A stretch of DNA of 64,000 nt from Flavihumibacter sp. UBA7668 (GTDB lineage: Bacteria; Bacteroidota; Bacteroidia; Chitinophagales; Chitinophagaceae), in contig NZ_DLHM01000001.1 in assembly GCF_002483205.1 (NCBI RefSeq), positions 625,176 through 689,175 on the forward strand. The letters are read 5' to 3'. The notes under the pieces are model-generated. The model made no database searches. It had not been told where the DNA came from and was given only the letters and a program-made list of their open reading frames with translations. This document shows, one piece after another, positions 35,659 through 46,300 of the stretch. The translations under genes were made by a program, and so were the position numbers. Within the stretch, counting starts at the first letter, position 1; every line of letters starts with the position of its first letter.

Positions 35659-36117
35659 ATGCACTTAAACCCTTCTATTCGAAAACTTGAAGCTGGGGAA
35701 CTGGAAGAATTTATTCAACTGATCCGTCTGTTTGAGGAAGTGTTCGGAATGAAAAACTTTTCTCTTCCTTCGATTCATCATCTGCAGGATTTGCTAAAAA
35801 AAGATGGATTTTATGCTTTCGTTGCATTTGATGAAAAGGGTCAGGTAATCGGCGGATTAACAGCCTATCAACTATTGCAGTATTATTCCACAAAGCCGCT
35901 GATCTATATTTATGATTTAGCTGTAAAAGATACGCTACAAAGACAAGGTATTGGGTCTGCACTGATACAGACCATAAATTCCTATTGTAAATCAATCGGT
36001 GCTGAAGAAGTATTTGTTCAGGCAGACCGGGTTGATGATTATGCACTGAAGTTTTACCGAAAAACCGGTGGAACTGAAGAGGATGTGGTTCATTTCTATT
36101 ACCCTTTACAGAACTAA
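35659..36117 (+). CDS. GNAT acetyltransferase, aminoglycoside AAC(3)-I-like
   Basis: A 152-residue N-acetyltransferase. The order of motifs fits the AAC(3)-I family: an early LIRLFEEVFGM segment, FVAFDEKGQVIGGLTAYQL, the acetyl-CoA loop KDTLQRQGIGSALIQTINSY, and VQADRVDDYALKFYRKTGGT before a C-terminal VVHFYYPL. Family members acetylate aminoglycosides, but chromosomal relatives often have other small-molecule substrates, so resistance cannot be assumed. It is convergent with the ku gene, 13 bp apart. Confidence 0.82.
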   Translation: MHLNPSIRKLEAGELEEFIQLIRLFEEVFGMKNFSLPSIHHLQDLLKKDGFYAFVAFDEKGQVIGGLTAYQLLQYYSTKPLIYIYDLAVKDTLQRQGIGSALIQTINSYCKSIGAEEVFVQADRVDDYALKFYRKTGGTEEDVVHFYYPLQN

Positions 36118-36130
36118 ATAAATCTGCCGT

Positions 36131-36910
36131 TTATTTTTTCCGTGCACTCTTCTTTGCAGGCTTTGCTAAACTCTGTTGCAATTGCTCAATCAAATCATTG
36201 GCAGGTTTAGTGGAAATAGCTTTTGGTGCAGGCAATTTTTTTCCGGTTGCTTTTGACCGGATCAATTTCATCAACTTAGCTGTATACGTATCCTTATAGT
36301 CAGCAATATTGAATTTGCCACTCATGCTTTTGATCAGGCTGTTGGCCATGGAAAGCTCATTTCTTTTGGGGGCTATTTTCTTAACGGAAAATTCGGATGG
36401 ATCCCGGATCTCATTTAAAAAACGAAGTGTGTGCAAAATCAGAATGCCCTTTGCAGAACGAAGCAGTACCGGCTTCTCCTTATTCCTTAAAACAAAACTA
36501 CCAACCCCTGCCTTACCACTTTTATCAAGCGCCGTTTCCAGTAAACTAAACGCCCTTTCTCCCCCTTTGGCAGGTGCCAGATAATAGGCACTGTCAAACA
36601 AAATCACATCCACTTCAGAAGCATTCACAAATGCTTCCATATTGATTGTTTTTGTTTTCTCCGGACTTGCAGTTTCAAAATCCTCATCGGTAAGTACCAC
36701 ATATTTCCCATTCAGATCATAGCCTTTAACAATATTCTCCCAAACCACTTCCTTACCGGTTCGTTCACTAACCCGTTTGAATTTAATGGCACTGTGGTCT
36801 TTTTTATCCAGCATATCAAAATCCAGCGTTCGTTCATTAACAGCTGAGAAAACCTTTACCGGAATATTTACCAGTCCGAATGCAATACTGCCTGTCCAGA
36901 TTGATCTCAT
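36131..36910 (-). CDS. ku: Ku protein for non-homologous end joining
   Basis: A 259-residue bacterial Ku (Ku70/80 core): begins SIWTGSIAFGLVNIPVKVFS, with DMLDKKDHSAIKFKRV, and ends in a Lys/Ala-rich tail (LAKPAKKSARKK) that helps bind DNA. Ku homodimers hold double-strand break ends and recruit LigD. It lies 17 bp after the ligD gene on the same strand, so they are co-transcribed. Confidence 0.96.
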   Translation of the reverse strand: MRSIWTGSIAFGLVNIPVKVFSAVNERTLDFDMLDKKDHSAIKFKRVSERTGKEVVWENIVKGYDLNGKYVVLTDEDFETASPEKTKTINMEAFVNASEVDVILFDSAYYLAPAKGGERAFSLLETALDKSGKAGVGSFVLRNKEKPVLLRSAKGILILHTLRFLNEIRDPSEFSVKKIAPKRNELSMANSLIKSMSGKFNIADYKDTYTAKLMKLIRSKATGKKLPAPKAISTKPANDLIEQLQQSLAKPAKKSARKK

Positions 36911-36927
36911 AATTAGAATGTTTAAAA

Positions 36928-39342
36928 TTAAAGTTGCTGCAACCGTTTAAGCGCCGCTTTCATATCAATCCCTTTGCCTAATACCGGTCTAAACAAATCA
37001 CCCCGCTCTTCCAATAAAGCAGGAACATTTTTCAACGTAAAATCCTTCATTTTTAATCCCTGTTTAAGTTCTTCCCAGTGCAGTGGCATTGAAACCGTTG
37101 CACCTGGTTTGGGTCGTACGGAATAAGGTGCAGCAAGTGTTGCCTGCGGCCGGTTCTGCAAAAAATCCAAATACAATTTGCCATTTCTCGCATTAACGGT
37201 TCGCTCTATTGTTGTATATCGGATGGCATCCCGCTGTACCATCGTTACCAATACTCTGGCAAATTCCTTTGATTGTTCATACGTATATTTTTTTCCAAGC
37301 GGAATATAAATATGTATACCGGTTGAGCCGGATGTTTTTGGGAATGATGGAACATCAATCTCATTCAACAGGTCATGCAATAAATTGGCTGCATCAATTA
37401 CTTTATTGAAACTGGTTTTTTCACCCGGATCCAGATCCAGCAGACACCAGTCGGGATGATCCGGTTTTTTTACCGTACTGCTCCAGGGATTAATTTCAAT
37501 ACAACCAAAATTAACCATATACAATAAACTCGCTTCATCTTTCGCAACCAGAAAGTGTTTGTCTGTTTTATCCCCTTCTGCATGATAGGCATAGGTGGCT
37601 GCCCAATCCGGAACTTTACCAGTTACATCTTTCTGGTAAAAACTTTTCCCTTTATAGCCATCCGGAAAACGATAGAGGGACTGCGGCCTGTCTTTAATGT
37701 ATGGCAATATATAAGGAGCCACCTGATGATAATAATTCAGCAAATCTCTTTTGGTAATTTTTTCTTCTTTCCAGAAGAGTTTGTCAAGGTTCGTAAACTT
37801 CAGTTCATGCCGGTTGATTTTTATTACCTGCGTTTTTTCAGAGGCATTTAACAGGGCAGGTTGTTGTTCCTTCTCCTGAATAACTTTCTTTGCTGGTTTA
37901 TCCTCCCGCATTCCCTTAAAAGAAGGGTGACGAAATACGCCTTGTTCCGTAATCTCTGTAAAACTAATCTCACCAACCAATTCAGGCTTTAGCCAGGTAG
38001 CCTTTGCAGGTGGTGGATCAGGACGGAATCTGGTCGCTTTATTGTAATCGGGAATTTCCTGCAAGGGACTTCTCTTTACAATCAACGGCTTGAATTGAAC
38101 CATCATTTCTTTCTGCATGGAATCTGTAAACCCAGTTCCAACCTTACCGGCATAGAATAATTTTCCATTATTATAAACTCCCAATAATAAGGAACTGAAT
38201 AGTTTTGGAGAACCCTCCTTTCTGGTAAATCCAACTATAATTACTTCCTGTCTTTTCTGCGCCTTTATTTTTAACCAGTCTTTTGAACGTTCACCCATAC
38301 GATAGGTACTACTCAACCTTTTAGCGATGATTCCTTCCAGCCCCATTTTTTGTACACTGGCAAAAAAATCCTTGCCTCTTCCGGTTACGGAAAAGCCTAT
38401 TTTGATTGTTTCATTATCAGGTGGAATGATTGATTTCAATACTTTCATTCGTTCCGAAAGGGGCAAATCCATCAGATCTTTGCCCTTATGCCAGAGAATA
38501 TCAAAAACATAAAACAATAATTGTCCATCTGCTTCGCTGCGCCAGTTCTGCAACTTATCAAAACGGGCAACTCCTTTTTCATCCACTACAACAATTTCAC
38601 CATCAACCACCAGGTCTTCCTTCCACGCTTTTAATGCCTCCACCACAGGATAAAATTTTTCGGCAAATGATTTTCCATTACGGGAAAGCAACTGTGCTGT
38701 TCTTCCTTTTCTAAATGCCAGGGCGCGATAGCCATCCCATTTTATTTCAAATTCCCATGCTTCATCATCAAATGGCTCGTCCACCAGGGTAGCAAGCATG
38801 GGAGAAAGTTTTTTAGGGAATGTATAAGATGTTTCCACTGAAGCAGCCTTATCCTTGTGTTTGATCAGCAACCAGGCATTTTCACCCATGCCTTTTGTTT
38901 TAACCAGCGCGAATTCACCCTTTAGTTTTTTACCCTGTAAGCTGAACTTTAAGGACCCTTCTTTGAGTTGTTTCAGCAACGATTTTTCCTGTGCCGGTTT
39001 TCCTTTGCTCCCATCAATTGGTGTGTAGGTGCCTGTATCCCATATTTTCACTTCTCCTGCTCCATAATTTCCTTTGGGGATGGTACCTTCAAAATCTTTA
39101 TAATCATAAGGATGATCTTCTACCATTATGGCCAGCCGCTTATCCCTGGGATTCATAGATGGCTCCTTTGGAACTGCCCAGCTCTTCAGCACTCCTTCCA
39201 TTTCCAGACGAAGATCATAATGCAGGCGGGAAGCTTTATGTTTTTGAATAACAAATATCAGTTTGGAATTCCTGCTCTTCCCCGATTGAGGTTCAGGAGT
39301 TTTATCAAATGTCCTTTTTTGTTTGTACAACGATAAACTCAT
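36928..39342 (-). CDS. ligD: Multifunctional NHEJ ligase LigD (PE-LIG-POL)
   Basis: An ~804-residue ATP-dependent ligase with three modules in order: 3'-phosphoesterase (HKASRLHYDLRLEMEGVLKS, GTIPKGNYGAGEVKIWDTG), ligase with KxDG at EIKWDGYRALAF near residue 205 and GLEGIIAKRLSSTYRMG, and primase/polymerase (LDLDPGEKTSFNKVIDAA, SGSTGIHIYIPLGKKYTYEQ). The ATG at 39342 is chosen; the ORF is open to 39387 but that extension overlaps the upstream gene. The 17-bp gap to ku and 11-bp gap from the sorbosone-dehydrogenase gene suggest one long operon. Confidence 0.96.
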   Translation of the reverse strand: MSLSLYKQKRTFDKTPEPQSGKSRNSKLIFVIQKHKASRLHYDLRLEMEGVLKSWAVPKEPSMNPRDKRLAIMVEDHPYDYKDFEGTIPKGNYGAGEVKIWDTGTYTPIDGSKGKPAQEKSLLKQLKEGSLKFSLQGKKLKGEFALVKTKGMGENAWLLIKHKDKAASVETSYTFPKKLSPMLATLVDEPFDDEAWEFEIKWDGYRALAFRKGRTAQLLSRNGKSFAEKFYPVVEALKAWKEDLVVDGEIVVVDEKGVARFDKLQNWRSEADGQLLFYVFDILWHKGKDLMDLPLSERMKVLKSIIPPDNETIKIGFSVTGRGKDFFASVQKMGLEGIIAKRLSSTYRMGERSKDWLKIKAQKRQEVIIVGFTRKEGSPKLFSSLLLGVYNNGKLFYAGKVGTGFTDSMQKEMMVQFKPLIVKRSPLQEIPDYNKATRFRPDPPPAKATWLKPELVGEISFTEITEQGVFRHPSFKGMREDKPAKKVIQEKEQQPALLNASEKTQVIKINRHELKFTNLDKLFWKEEKITKRDLLNYYHQVAPYILPYIKDRPQSLYRFPDGYKGKSFYQKDVTGKVPDWAATYAYHAEGDKTDKHFLVAKDEASLLYMVNFGCIEINPWSSTVKKPDHPDWCLLDLDPGEKTSFNKVIDAANLLHDLLNEIDVPSFPKTSGSTGIHIYIPLGKKYTYEQSKEFARVLVTMVQRDAIRYTTIERTVNARNGKLYLDFLQNRPQATLAAPYSVRPKPGATVSMPLHWEELKQGLKMKDFTLKNVPALLEERGDLFRPVLGKGIDMKAALKRLQQL

Positions 39343-39353
39343 GTGTTGAGATT

Positions 39354-40634
39354 TTAGTCTGCTTCCATATTCGCAGCTATTCTCCAAATGGTATCACTGG
39401 TATCATCTGTTAATAACATGGATCCGTCTTTTAGTATCACCAATCCTGTCGGTCGTCCTCTTACTTCATCTTTAGCAGGATCAATTATAAAACCGGTCAG
39501 AAAATCTTCGGGGGGGCCGGATGGCTGTCCGCTCCTGAAAGGTACAAATACAATCCGGTAGCCCGACAGCCTGGATTTATTCCAGGATCCATGCTGTGCA
39601 ACAAAGGCGCCGCCTCGGTACTTAGCCGGAAATTTTGTTTGATTGTAAAATACGAGCCCTAATGAGGCAGTATGCGCACCAAGCGCTACATCCGGCACAA
39701 TTGCCTTTTTAACCAGTGCGCTATCCTGCTCCTCTTCTTTTATTCTGGGATCATAATGTTGTCCGAAATAACTGAAGGGCCAGCCATAAAAGCCGCCTTC
39801 TTTCACAGAAGTCAGATAATCAGGAACCAGCTCATCGCCCAGTTTATCCCGTTCATTTACGGTAACCCAAAGTTGCTGTGTTTCCGGTTCCCAATCCATT
39901 CCAACCGGATTTCTTAAACCTGATGCATATACTTTTAAACCCGTTCCATCGGGATTAATTTCCCAGATTCGTGCTTTATCTTTTTCTACTTCCAGTCCTT
40001 TATCGGCAATATTTGTTCCCGATCCAATCGCAATGTAAATTTTCGTCTGCTCTTTATTGGTGAGGATATTTCTGGTCCAGTGCTGGTTTACTTTACCAGC
40101 GGGTAAATCAATGATTTTTTTTCCGATGGAGTTAATCTTCGTTTGTCCCTCCGTATAATCATAGGTCATCAGCGCGTCTGTATTGGCAACATAGAGTTTG
40201 TCTTTGATCAGCAGCAGACCAAATGGCAGGTTCAACCCTTCAAGAAAGACAGTACGAAGATCCGGAATGCCATCCCCGGTAGAATCCCTTAGGAGGGTTA
40301 CCCGGTTGGCACTGTTACGCATATCATTGGATTTATTGGCACCAATAATTGCCGCTCCAATTTTCTCTAAAAATCCATGCGGAGTATTGGATTCCACAAC
40401 CAGTACATCCCCATTTGGGAGTTCATACATCCAGCGTGGATTCTGAAATTTATCCGCATACTTTGTTACCGTAAACCCGGTGGGCGCCAGGGGCGTTTCT
40501 CCTTCATTCCAGCCAATTACATTACTGAAATTCATGGCTGATTTGGTGGCATGAGGGGGCGGCAACTGAGCAACGATACCGGTGGTAAACAATAAACCTG
40601 CTAAAAGTCCATAAATTGCTTTACTGGGTAACAT
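39354..40634 (-). CDS. Exported sorbosone-dehydrogenase-like beta-propeller (PQQ-type)
   Basis: A 426-residue secreted protein (signal peptide to about residue 22, GIVAQ) with the six-bladed propeller of soluble glucose/sorbosone dehydrogenases: VTKYADKFQNPRWMYELPNG, ASGLRNPVGMDWEPETQQLW, FYGWPFSYFGQHYDPR, LGAHTASLGLVFYN and HGSWNKSRLSGYRI. These enzymes oxidise aldoses with PQQ in the periplasm; whether the organism makes or imports PQQ is unknown. It sits 25 bp after the phosphodiesterase gene and 11 bp before ligD. Confidence 0.86.
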   Translation of the reverse strand: MLPSKAIYGLLAGLLFTTGIVAQLPPPHATKSAMNFSNVIGWNEGETPLAPTGFTVTKYADKFQNPRWMYELPNGDVLVVESNTPHGFLEKIGAAIIGANKSNDMRNSANRVTLLRDSTGDGIPDLRTVFLEGLNLPFGLLLIKDKLYVANTDALMTYDYTEGQTKINSIGKKIIDLPAGKVNQHWTRNILTNKEQTKIYIAIGSGTNIADKGLEVEKDKARIWEINPDGTGLKVYASGLRNPVGMDWEPETQQLWVTVNERDKLGDELVPDYLTSVKEGGFYGWPFSYFGQHYDPRIKEEEQDSALVKKAIVPDVALGAHTASLGLVFYNQTKFPAKYRGGAFVAQHGSWNKSRLSGYRIVFVPFRSGQPSGPPEDFLTGFIIDPAKDEVRGRPTGLVILKDGSMLLTDDTSDTIWRIAANMEAD

Positions 40635-40659
40635 ACCCCCTGTACTAAAAAATCATGCC

Positions 40660-41886
40660 TCAGTTTACCATCCAGGTATTCAGGAAATTATGTGGAGTTT
40701 CCAGTACAATTTTGATTGTTCCCGATTCACCCGCCGGGTGATCAATAACTGCTTTTCCATCCGCAACCGAAACTGTTTTTACCCGGTTATAGGTATCAGC
40801 TCCTCCGGTTTTGAACTGATTGGTGGTACTGATCCAGATTTTCGCTTTGCCTTTTTTATCGATTACATTCCAGCTTAGGATAATCTTTCCCTCAGCTTTT
40901 GTTGCCTTTAACTGACTTGCGGAAAGCAGACCGGTAATGGAGATGCCATCAATTTCCAGCGCATTTGCACGCGGTATCTGAATATTCAGGAATCTTGCAA
41001 TTGAAGGCATAATATCTACTACGCCTGCTTTTCCAGATTTAAAATAACTGTTCAGGCCAGGCGCACTTGTAACGATCCAGGTACTTCTTTCACGGTCTGA
41101 TTGTCCGCCATGGTGTTTGCCTGTTTTGGCATCCCTTCCATGATCTGTAGTGATATAAATCGCCCACTCTTCTTTGAAGTTTTTCTCCCGGTATTGAATG
41201 GCTTCCCAAAGCTTACCCATCTGCTGGTCCATATAACCGATTGCTTTGTAAAACTCCTCACTGTCGCCATACATATGTCCCATATCATCGGTATATTCCA
41301 GATAAACCCAGGATAAATCCGGTGCCTGCTCACGAATGGATGCACTCGCCTTTTGCACCACCTCTTCATCTATCTGATGCATATAAGCTCGTTGTTTATC
41401 ATGCGGAAAACGAACCGTGTCGAGCTCCAATCCATCTACATGATAATCGATTTTCAGGTGGCCGGTTTCAGGCATACCATCACCAGCCAGCTTGGTTCTG
41501 TTATCTAACCAGCTGGAATAAATGGCCGTCTTTTTCTCCGGATATTGTTCTTTAAAAAACCGAAAAATCGTATGGTAATTATAATTCGGTGCGGCAATAT
41601 CATTGTCCCAAACATTGTGTTTGTTCACCCAGGTTCCGGTTAGCAAACTATTATACCCAACAGCAGAAATCGTGGGCGTTTGGGAGTAGCCTCCTTTTTC
41701 GCCGCCTACATATGCACGGGCATAGCCACCCTCTTTGGCAATTTTATCCAAATTAGGTGTCGGTTGTTTTTCTATTACATCAGCCGCAATTCCATCTACA
41801 ATAACAAAAACGGCTTTTTTTGTTTTTTGTGCAATCGCACTGATGCATAACACCAGTGCGATTAAGGTTCCACTTAGTATTCTCAT
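40660..41886 (-). CDS. Exported alkaline-phosphatase-superfamily phosphodiesterase (NPP-like)
   Basis: A 408-residue secreted enzyme: signal peptide (about 1-19), metal-site start FVIVDGIAADVIEKQPTPNL, the nucleophile loop TPTISAVGYNSLLTGTW, DDMGHMYGDSEEF and TTDHGRDAKTGKHHGGQSD for zinc ligands, and a C-terminal beta-rich extension. It resembles nucleotide pyrophosphatase/phosphodiesterases. One base separates its start from the SusD stop, so the two are translationally linked; this trio (SusC, SusD, phosphodiesterase) suggests uptake and cleavage of an organic phosphate. Confidence 0.88.
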   Translation of the reverse strand: MRILSGTLIALVLCISAIAQKTKKAVFVIVDGIAADVIEKQPTPNLDKIAKEGGYARAYVGGEKGGYSQTPTISAVGYNSLLTGTWVNKHNVWDNDIAAPNYNYHTIFRFFKEQYPEKKTAIYSSWLDNRTKLAGDGMPETGHLKIDYHVDGLELDTVRFPHDKQRAYMHQIDEEVVQKASASIREQAPDLSWVYLEYTDDMGHMYGDSEEFYKAIGYMDQQMGKLWEAIQYREKNFKEEWAIYITTDHGRDAKTGKHHGGQSDRERSTWIVTSAPGLNSYFKSGKAGVVDIMPSIARFLNIQIPRANALEIDGISITGLLSASQLKATKAEGKIILSWNVIDKKGKAKIWISTTNQFKTGGADTYNRVKTVSVADGKAVIDHPAGESGTIKIVLETPHNFLNTWMVN

Positions 41887-41887
41887 A

Positions 41888-43369
41888 TTATTGCAATATC
41901 CACATTATACCATTAATATCATCGCCGCCGGGGTACTGGCTTTTAATAGCGTTCTCCACATTTACGCGATTGTTTGTAAACTCATCATTGGGATACATCC
42001 ATCTCTTTGGAATTTGTCCGCCATTGAGAATGCCCGCACCGGATACATCAAATTCAGGAAAGCCGGTTCGGCGTTGTTCATAAAATGGCTGCCAGCCCGT
42101 ATTCATAAACATACTGATGTATTTCTGTGTAATGATTTGTTCGATTTCTTGTCCGGGTACCAGCGCAACCTCAGCACTGGCCAGGTATGCATCAATCAGA
42201 TCTGAAGAATAGGTATTGTTATAATTGGAGAAATCCAGGGATGCCTTAATTCCTTTCTTATAATATTCCGATGCATCTCCGGTAATCCATCCTCTTACTA
42301 CTGCTTCTGACAGAATAAACTGAAGTTCAGCATAGCCCATCAGCAAACTGGGTTCATTGGTTGCGGTATAGGCATAGCGGTCATTGATCTGCGAAGCATT
42401 ACCTGCACCTCGTTTAGCAGTATTCTCTGCCAATGGTGCACTGCCGGATAATCCATCATAAGCATCAAAATCTGTAGCCGGACCGCCACTGGATGGTGTA
42501 GGTTTACCAAACACAAACAAACGGGGATCCTGCAGCTCCTGCAGTATGGAAACAAAGGATACATCCAGGTAATAATCCGTTTTCATGGAATTATTATTGA
42601 AATAGGGATACTGGTTGCCGGTAATATCGTAATAGGGTAAACGTCCATTATCACTGTTGGCAGTCATCAAAGGATATTTAGCCGGATTGGAAACGATTTC
42701 ATTAAACCGTTGTTTGATATTGAGCGATGCCACATTTTCTTTTTTGGACAAACTCATCAACACACGAAGCGTATAGGAATTGATCAGGCGTTTCCATTTT
42801 TCGATATTGCCATTGTATACCAGATCACCCCCTATTGCTACTGATGTAGAACTCAGCGAATCACTGGCAATTTTCAGATCATCCAATACGCCGCGATAGA
42901 TATCTTCCTGTTTATCATACACCGGGCGAATTGCACTGGAATCCGAGTAGTTGCCATACATAATCGACTGCATCATTTGGGAATACGGAATATCTCCAAA
43001 TGTCTGGGTCATATTCACTACAAAATACGATTTAAAGAATTTACCAATATACCGGTAATTGGGTTTATTGGTTCTGGCTGCCTCCTGCTCCATTTTTACT
43101 ACCTGGGTAATATTGCCATAACCCATGCTGCCCCGCTGCCAGCCATAATATTGCGAATTGCTGGCACCCTGTGTATAAACCAGGTAACGGGATGCTAATG
43201 CAGCATCTGCAGAAATGGTGGAGAAGGCTGTCCGCTCAATGGCCGGGAGCAATAAAGAAGGATCAGCCATCGTTGGGTTATTCGGATTATCCTGAAAATA
43301 ATCGAATTTTTTACAGGAACCCAATATCAGCAGCCCGAATATAGTTGCGAAAAATATAGTCTTGTTCAT
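41888..43369 (-). CDS. SusD/RagB-family surface lipoprotein (second locus)
   Basis: A 493-residue SusD-like_2 lipoprotein: lipobox LILGSC (Cys19), KKFDYFQDNPNNPTMADPSL, EPSLLMGYAELQFILSEAVV, and the C-terminal WMYPNDEFTNNRVNVENAI. It pairs with the SusC gene 29 bp upstream. The stop codon is one base from the start of the phosphodiesterase gene. Confidence 0.94.
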   Translation of the reverse strand: MNKTIFFATIFGLLILGSCKKFDYFQDNPNNPTMADPSLLLPAIERTAFSTISADAALASRYLVYTQGASNSQYYGWQRGSMGYGNITQVVKMEQEAARTNKPNYRYIGKFFKSYFVVNMTQTFGDIPYSQMMQSIMYGNYSDSSAIRPVYDKQEDIYRGVLDDLKIASDSLSSTSVAIGGDLVYNGNIEKWKRLINSYTLRVLMSLSKKENVASLNIKQRFNEIVSNPAKYPLMTANSDNGRLPYYDITGNQYPYFNNNSMKTDYYLDVSFVSILQELQDPRLFVFGKPTPSSGGPATDFDAYDGLSGSAPLAENTAKRGAGNASQINDRYAYTATNEPSLLMGYAELQFILSEAVVRGWITGDASEYYKKGIKASLDFSNYNNTYSSDLIDAYLASAEVALVPGQEIEQIITQKYISMFMNTGWQPFYEQRRTGFPEFDVSGAGILNGGQIPKRWMYPNDEFTNNRVNVENAIKSQYPGGDDINGIMWILQ

Positions 43370-43398
43370 CGTTGTAATTTTTGCTGTTCGGTTTTTAA

Positions 43399-46300
43399 TT
43401 AGAAGCGAACATTGAAGTTTACACCTATGCTTCTCATTGAAGGCGTTTGCAGTTCGTCTCTTTCTGCATCCGGATCTACATTCGGAATTTTTGATAGTAT
43501 GAAAAGGTTATTTCCGATAAAGGAAACAGAAGCTCCAGAAAATGCACCCTTCACCCATTTAGACGGCAATTCATAGGTTAGAACCAACTCACGCATTTTC
43601 AAATACGTTCCGCTATAGTAGAAATAATTATTCAGCATGGCGCCACTGGTGCTTTGCATAAAACTGATATAATTAACCGGCGTGGTATTGGGTGCAAATT
43701 TTCTGGAGTCGGATAGTATATTTCCATAGCTGTCGTACTCCACATTACCGGAAGTTACTACTACACCCGGACCAACATAGGTACTGTTACCGGCATTGGC
43801 ATCGTCTCTGAATGGCGTAACAGTTCCTTTTGCAGTACCGCCCCACCACATTTTCTGATTGGTGGTAGAATAAATCAAGCCACCTAAACGACCATCCACA
43901 GAGAAAGTAAGGCTAAGATTTTTATAGGTGAAGGTATTCTGCCAGCCATAGATCCAATCCGGATCACGGTCACCGAAATATTGACCAAATGGAGTATAAG
44001 CCTGCATACCATTCGCATTGTAGATGGCTTGTCCGTCCGGTGTACGGGATTCCGTTATATAAATCCTGTCCATACGCTGGCCTTCTTTGATCTGTCCTAA
44101 ATAGCCATCTCCATTATCTGTTGCATCTTTCAGCCAGCGATGCACTTTTGAGAAGTTGAAACTTGTTTCCCATTTGAAATTTTTTCCTCTTACAGGATAG
44201 CCACTCAGCATAAACTCCCATCCTCTTCGTTGAAAAATATTGGCATTTTTAACCACACTGGAATTTCCACTTGCCTGTGAGAGTGTAACAGGCTGAAAGT
44301 TATTGTAATCAAGGTTACTGAAATAGGTTACATCCAGATTAATTCGGTTCTTAAAGAGACCAATTACTGCACCAAATTCAGACGATTCAACAGTTTCCGG
44401 AACTAAATTCGGTGAAATATATGAAGTGGGCATAATCAGAGAAGGAACATTATTCCATTTCGGACCAATCTGATACGTATTAATATGAGCATATGGGTTA
44501 TTACCACTAATAAAGCCGGTATTCACTTTTGCCCAGGATCCGCGTAGTTTCAGGAACGAAATGGCTTCCGGTAATTCTAATTTATCAGATAAAACCGCAG
44601 ACAAACCAACAGAGGGATAGAAATATCCATTGTTCTCAATTGGAAGTGTGGAGGTTTTATCGTAGCGTCCGGTTAAATTAAGGTATAGAAATCCCAGTGC
44701 TTCGGCATCAATCATTCCATACACACTCCCTGTTCTTCTTTCACGTAACAGGTTCGATCCCTTCAGCGGATTGATGGTATTGGTGATAGAATAAAACTCC
44801 GGAATGGTCAATCCATCTGTACTTGTATAAACGGATTCAAAACGTCTGTAGGCATTGGCAGCCCCCGCTGTAACATTGATACCAAAATTCTCACCAAAAT
44901 CTTTTTTATAATTAAGGATCAGATCGGAATTGATATCAAAATAATTGGATTGATCGCTGGAGTAATTTCCCCTTGAAATATAGCTATAGGCTATATAGCT
45001 ATATGGTTCACGCACATCCGCAATACTGGAATACTGGTTAAATCCATTTCTGAATTTTACCGAAAGATCTTTACTGATTTTATAATCAAAAGTAGCCTGA
45101 CCGAAACTGTTGTTTCTTTTGTATCCGTTCAACAGTTCGTTCGCTATGAAATGCGGATTATTATACCAGGATAGATTATAATTACGTTGCTGCAACCCTT
45201 CTCTGCCCGGCATCCAGTAATTTTCCAGGTCGCGGATATCGATATCCGGACCAATCCATAGAATCAGGTTGTAGAGGTAGTTGGGAGGGCCGTAACCAAC
45301 TACTGGATAATTGTCAGAATATTCCCGGTTATACGTGAGTTTGGCATCCATACTGAGTTTGGGAGCCAGCTGATAATTGCCTCCAATAGAAAAAGAACTG
45401 TTGTTCAAACCAGTATTGGGAACCACACCCTGCTGATACATATGATTCGCAGAAACACGGAAGGATCCTTTTTCTGTACCAACAGATGCAGATACACTAT
45501 TGGTAGATAGTATCCCGGTTCTGAAGAAGTTTTTAATATTATTTTTTCCTTTTGAAATCCAGGGGGTAGGAATCCGTTGTCCGGTTACGGGATCAATCGG
45601 GCTATCGTATTGGGTTGTTTCATAAAAGCCACTTGGTGTGGATGGATCACGCTGATCAAGTTTGGGTCCCCAGATCCAGCCACCACCTTCAGCACCGCCT
45701 CCAGAGCCATTTGAATAAGCATACCGGCCCTGATCTCCATTACCATATACGGTTTGCACTTCAGGCACCACCGTATAACTGGTTTGGAACATGGTAGAGG
45801 AATTGACTTCAACCTGCAGCTTTCCTTTTCTGCCTTTTTTGGTGGTGTACATGATAGCACCATTTACACCCAGAGCTCCATAAAGGGCACCGGCAGCCGG
45901 ACCTTTCAACACACTGATACTTTCAATATCATCGGCATTGATTTTATACGGATCGGCATCCGGATCTGGAATTCCATCAATAACAATCAGGGGTGTACGA
46001 CCTCTTAGTGAAATGCCGGGGTTACGGAACAAATCGGTGGTATTGTTGATATTCAATCCGGCTACTTTTCCGGTCAGCGCTGCCAATGGAGTGGGCGTTT
46101 TGGTTTTAGCCATTGTTTCACCACTCACTTCCTGTACTGCATACCCCAGGGTTTTCTGCTGTTTTTTAATACCAAGGGCAGTAGTAACCACCACTTCATC
46201 TAGTGCGGTGCCTTCACTCAGGGCAAGTTGAACAGTAAGTTCCCTCCGCCCATTCAATGCAATTTCCTGTTTGGTATAACCAATAAAGGAAAATTCAAGG

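Noticed and set aside
44746..44762. tRNA-like GGTTCGATCCC T-loop motif
   Set aside because: Inside the SusC coding frame with no cloverleaf around it.
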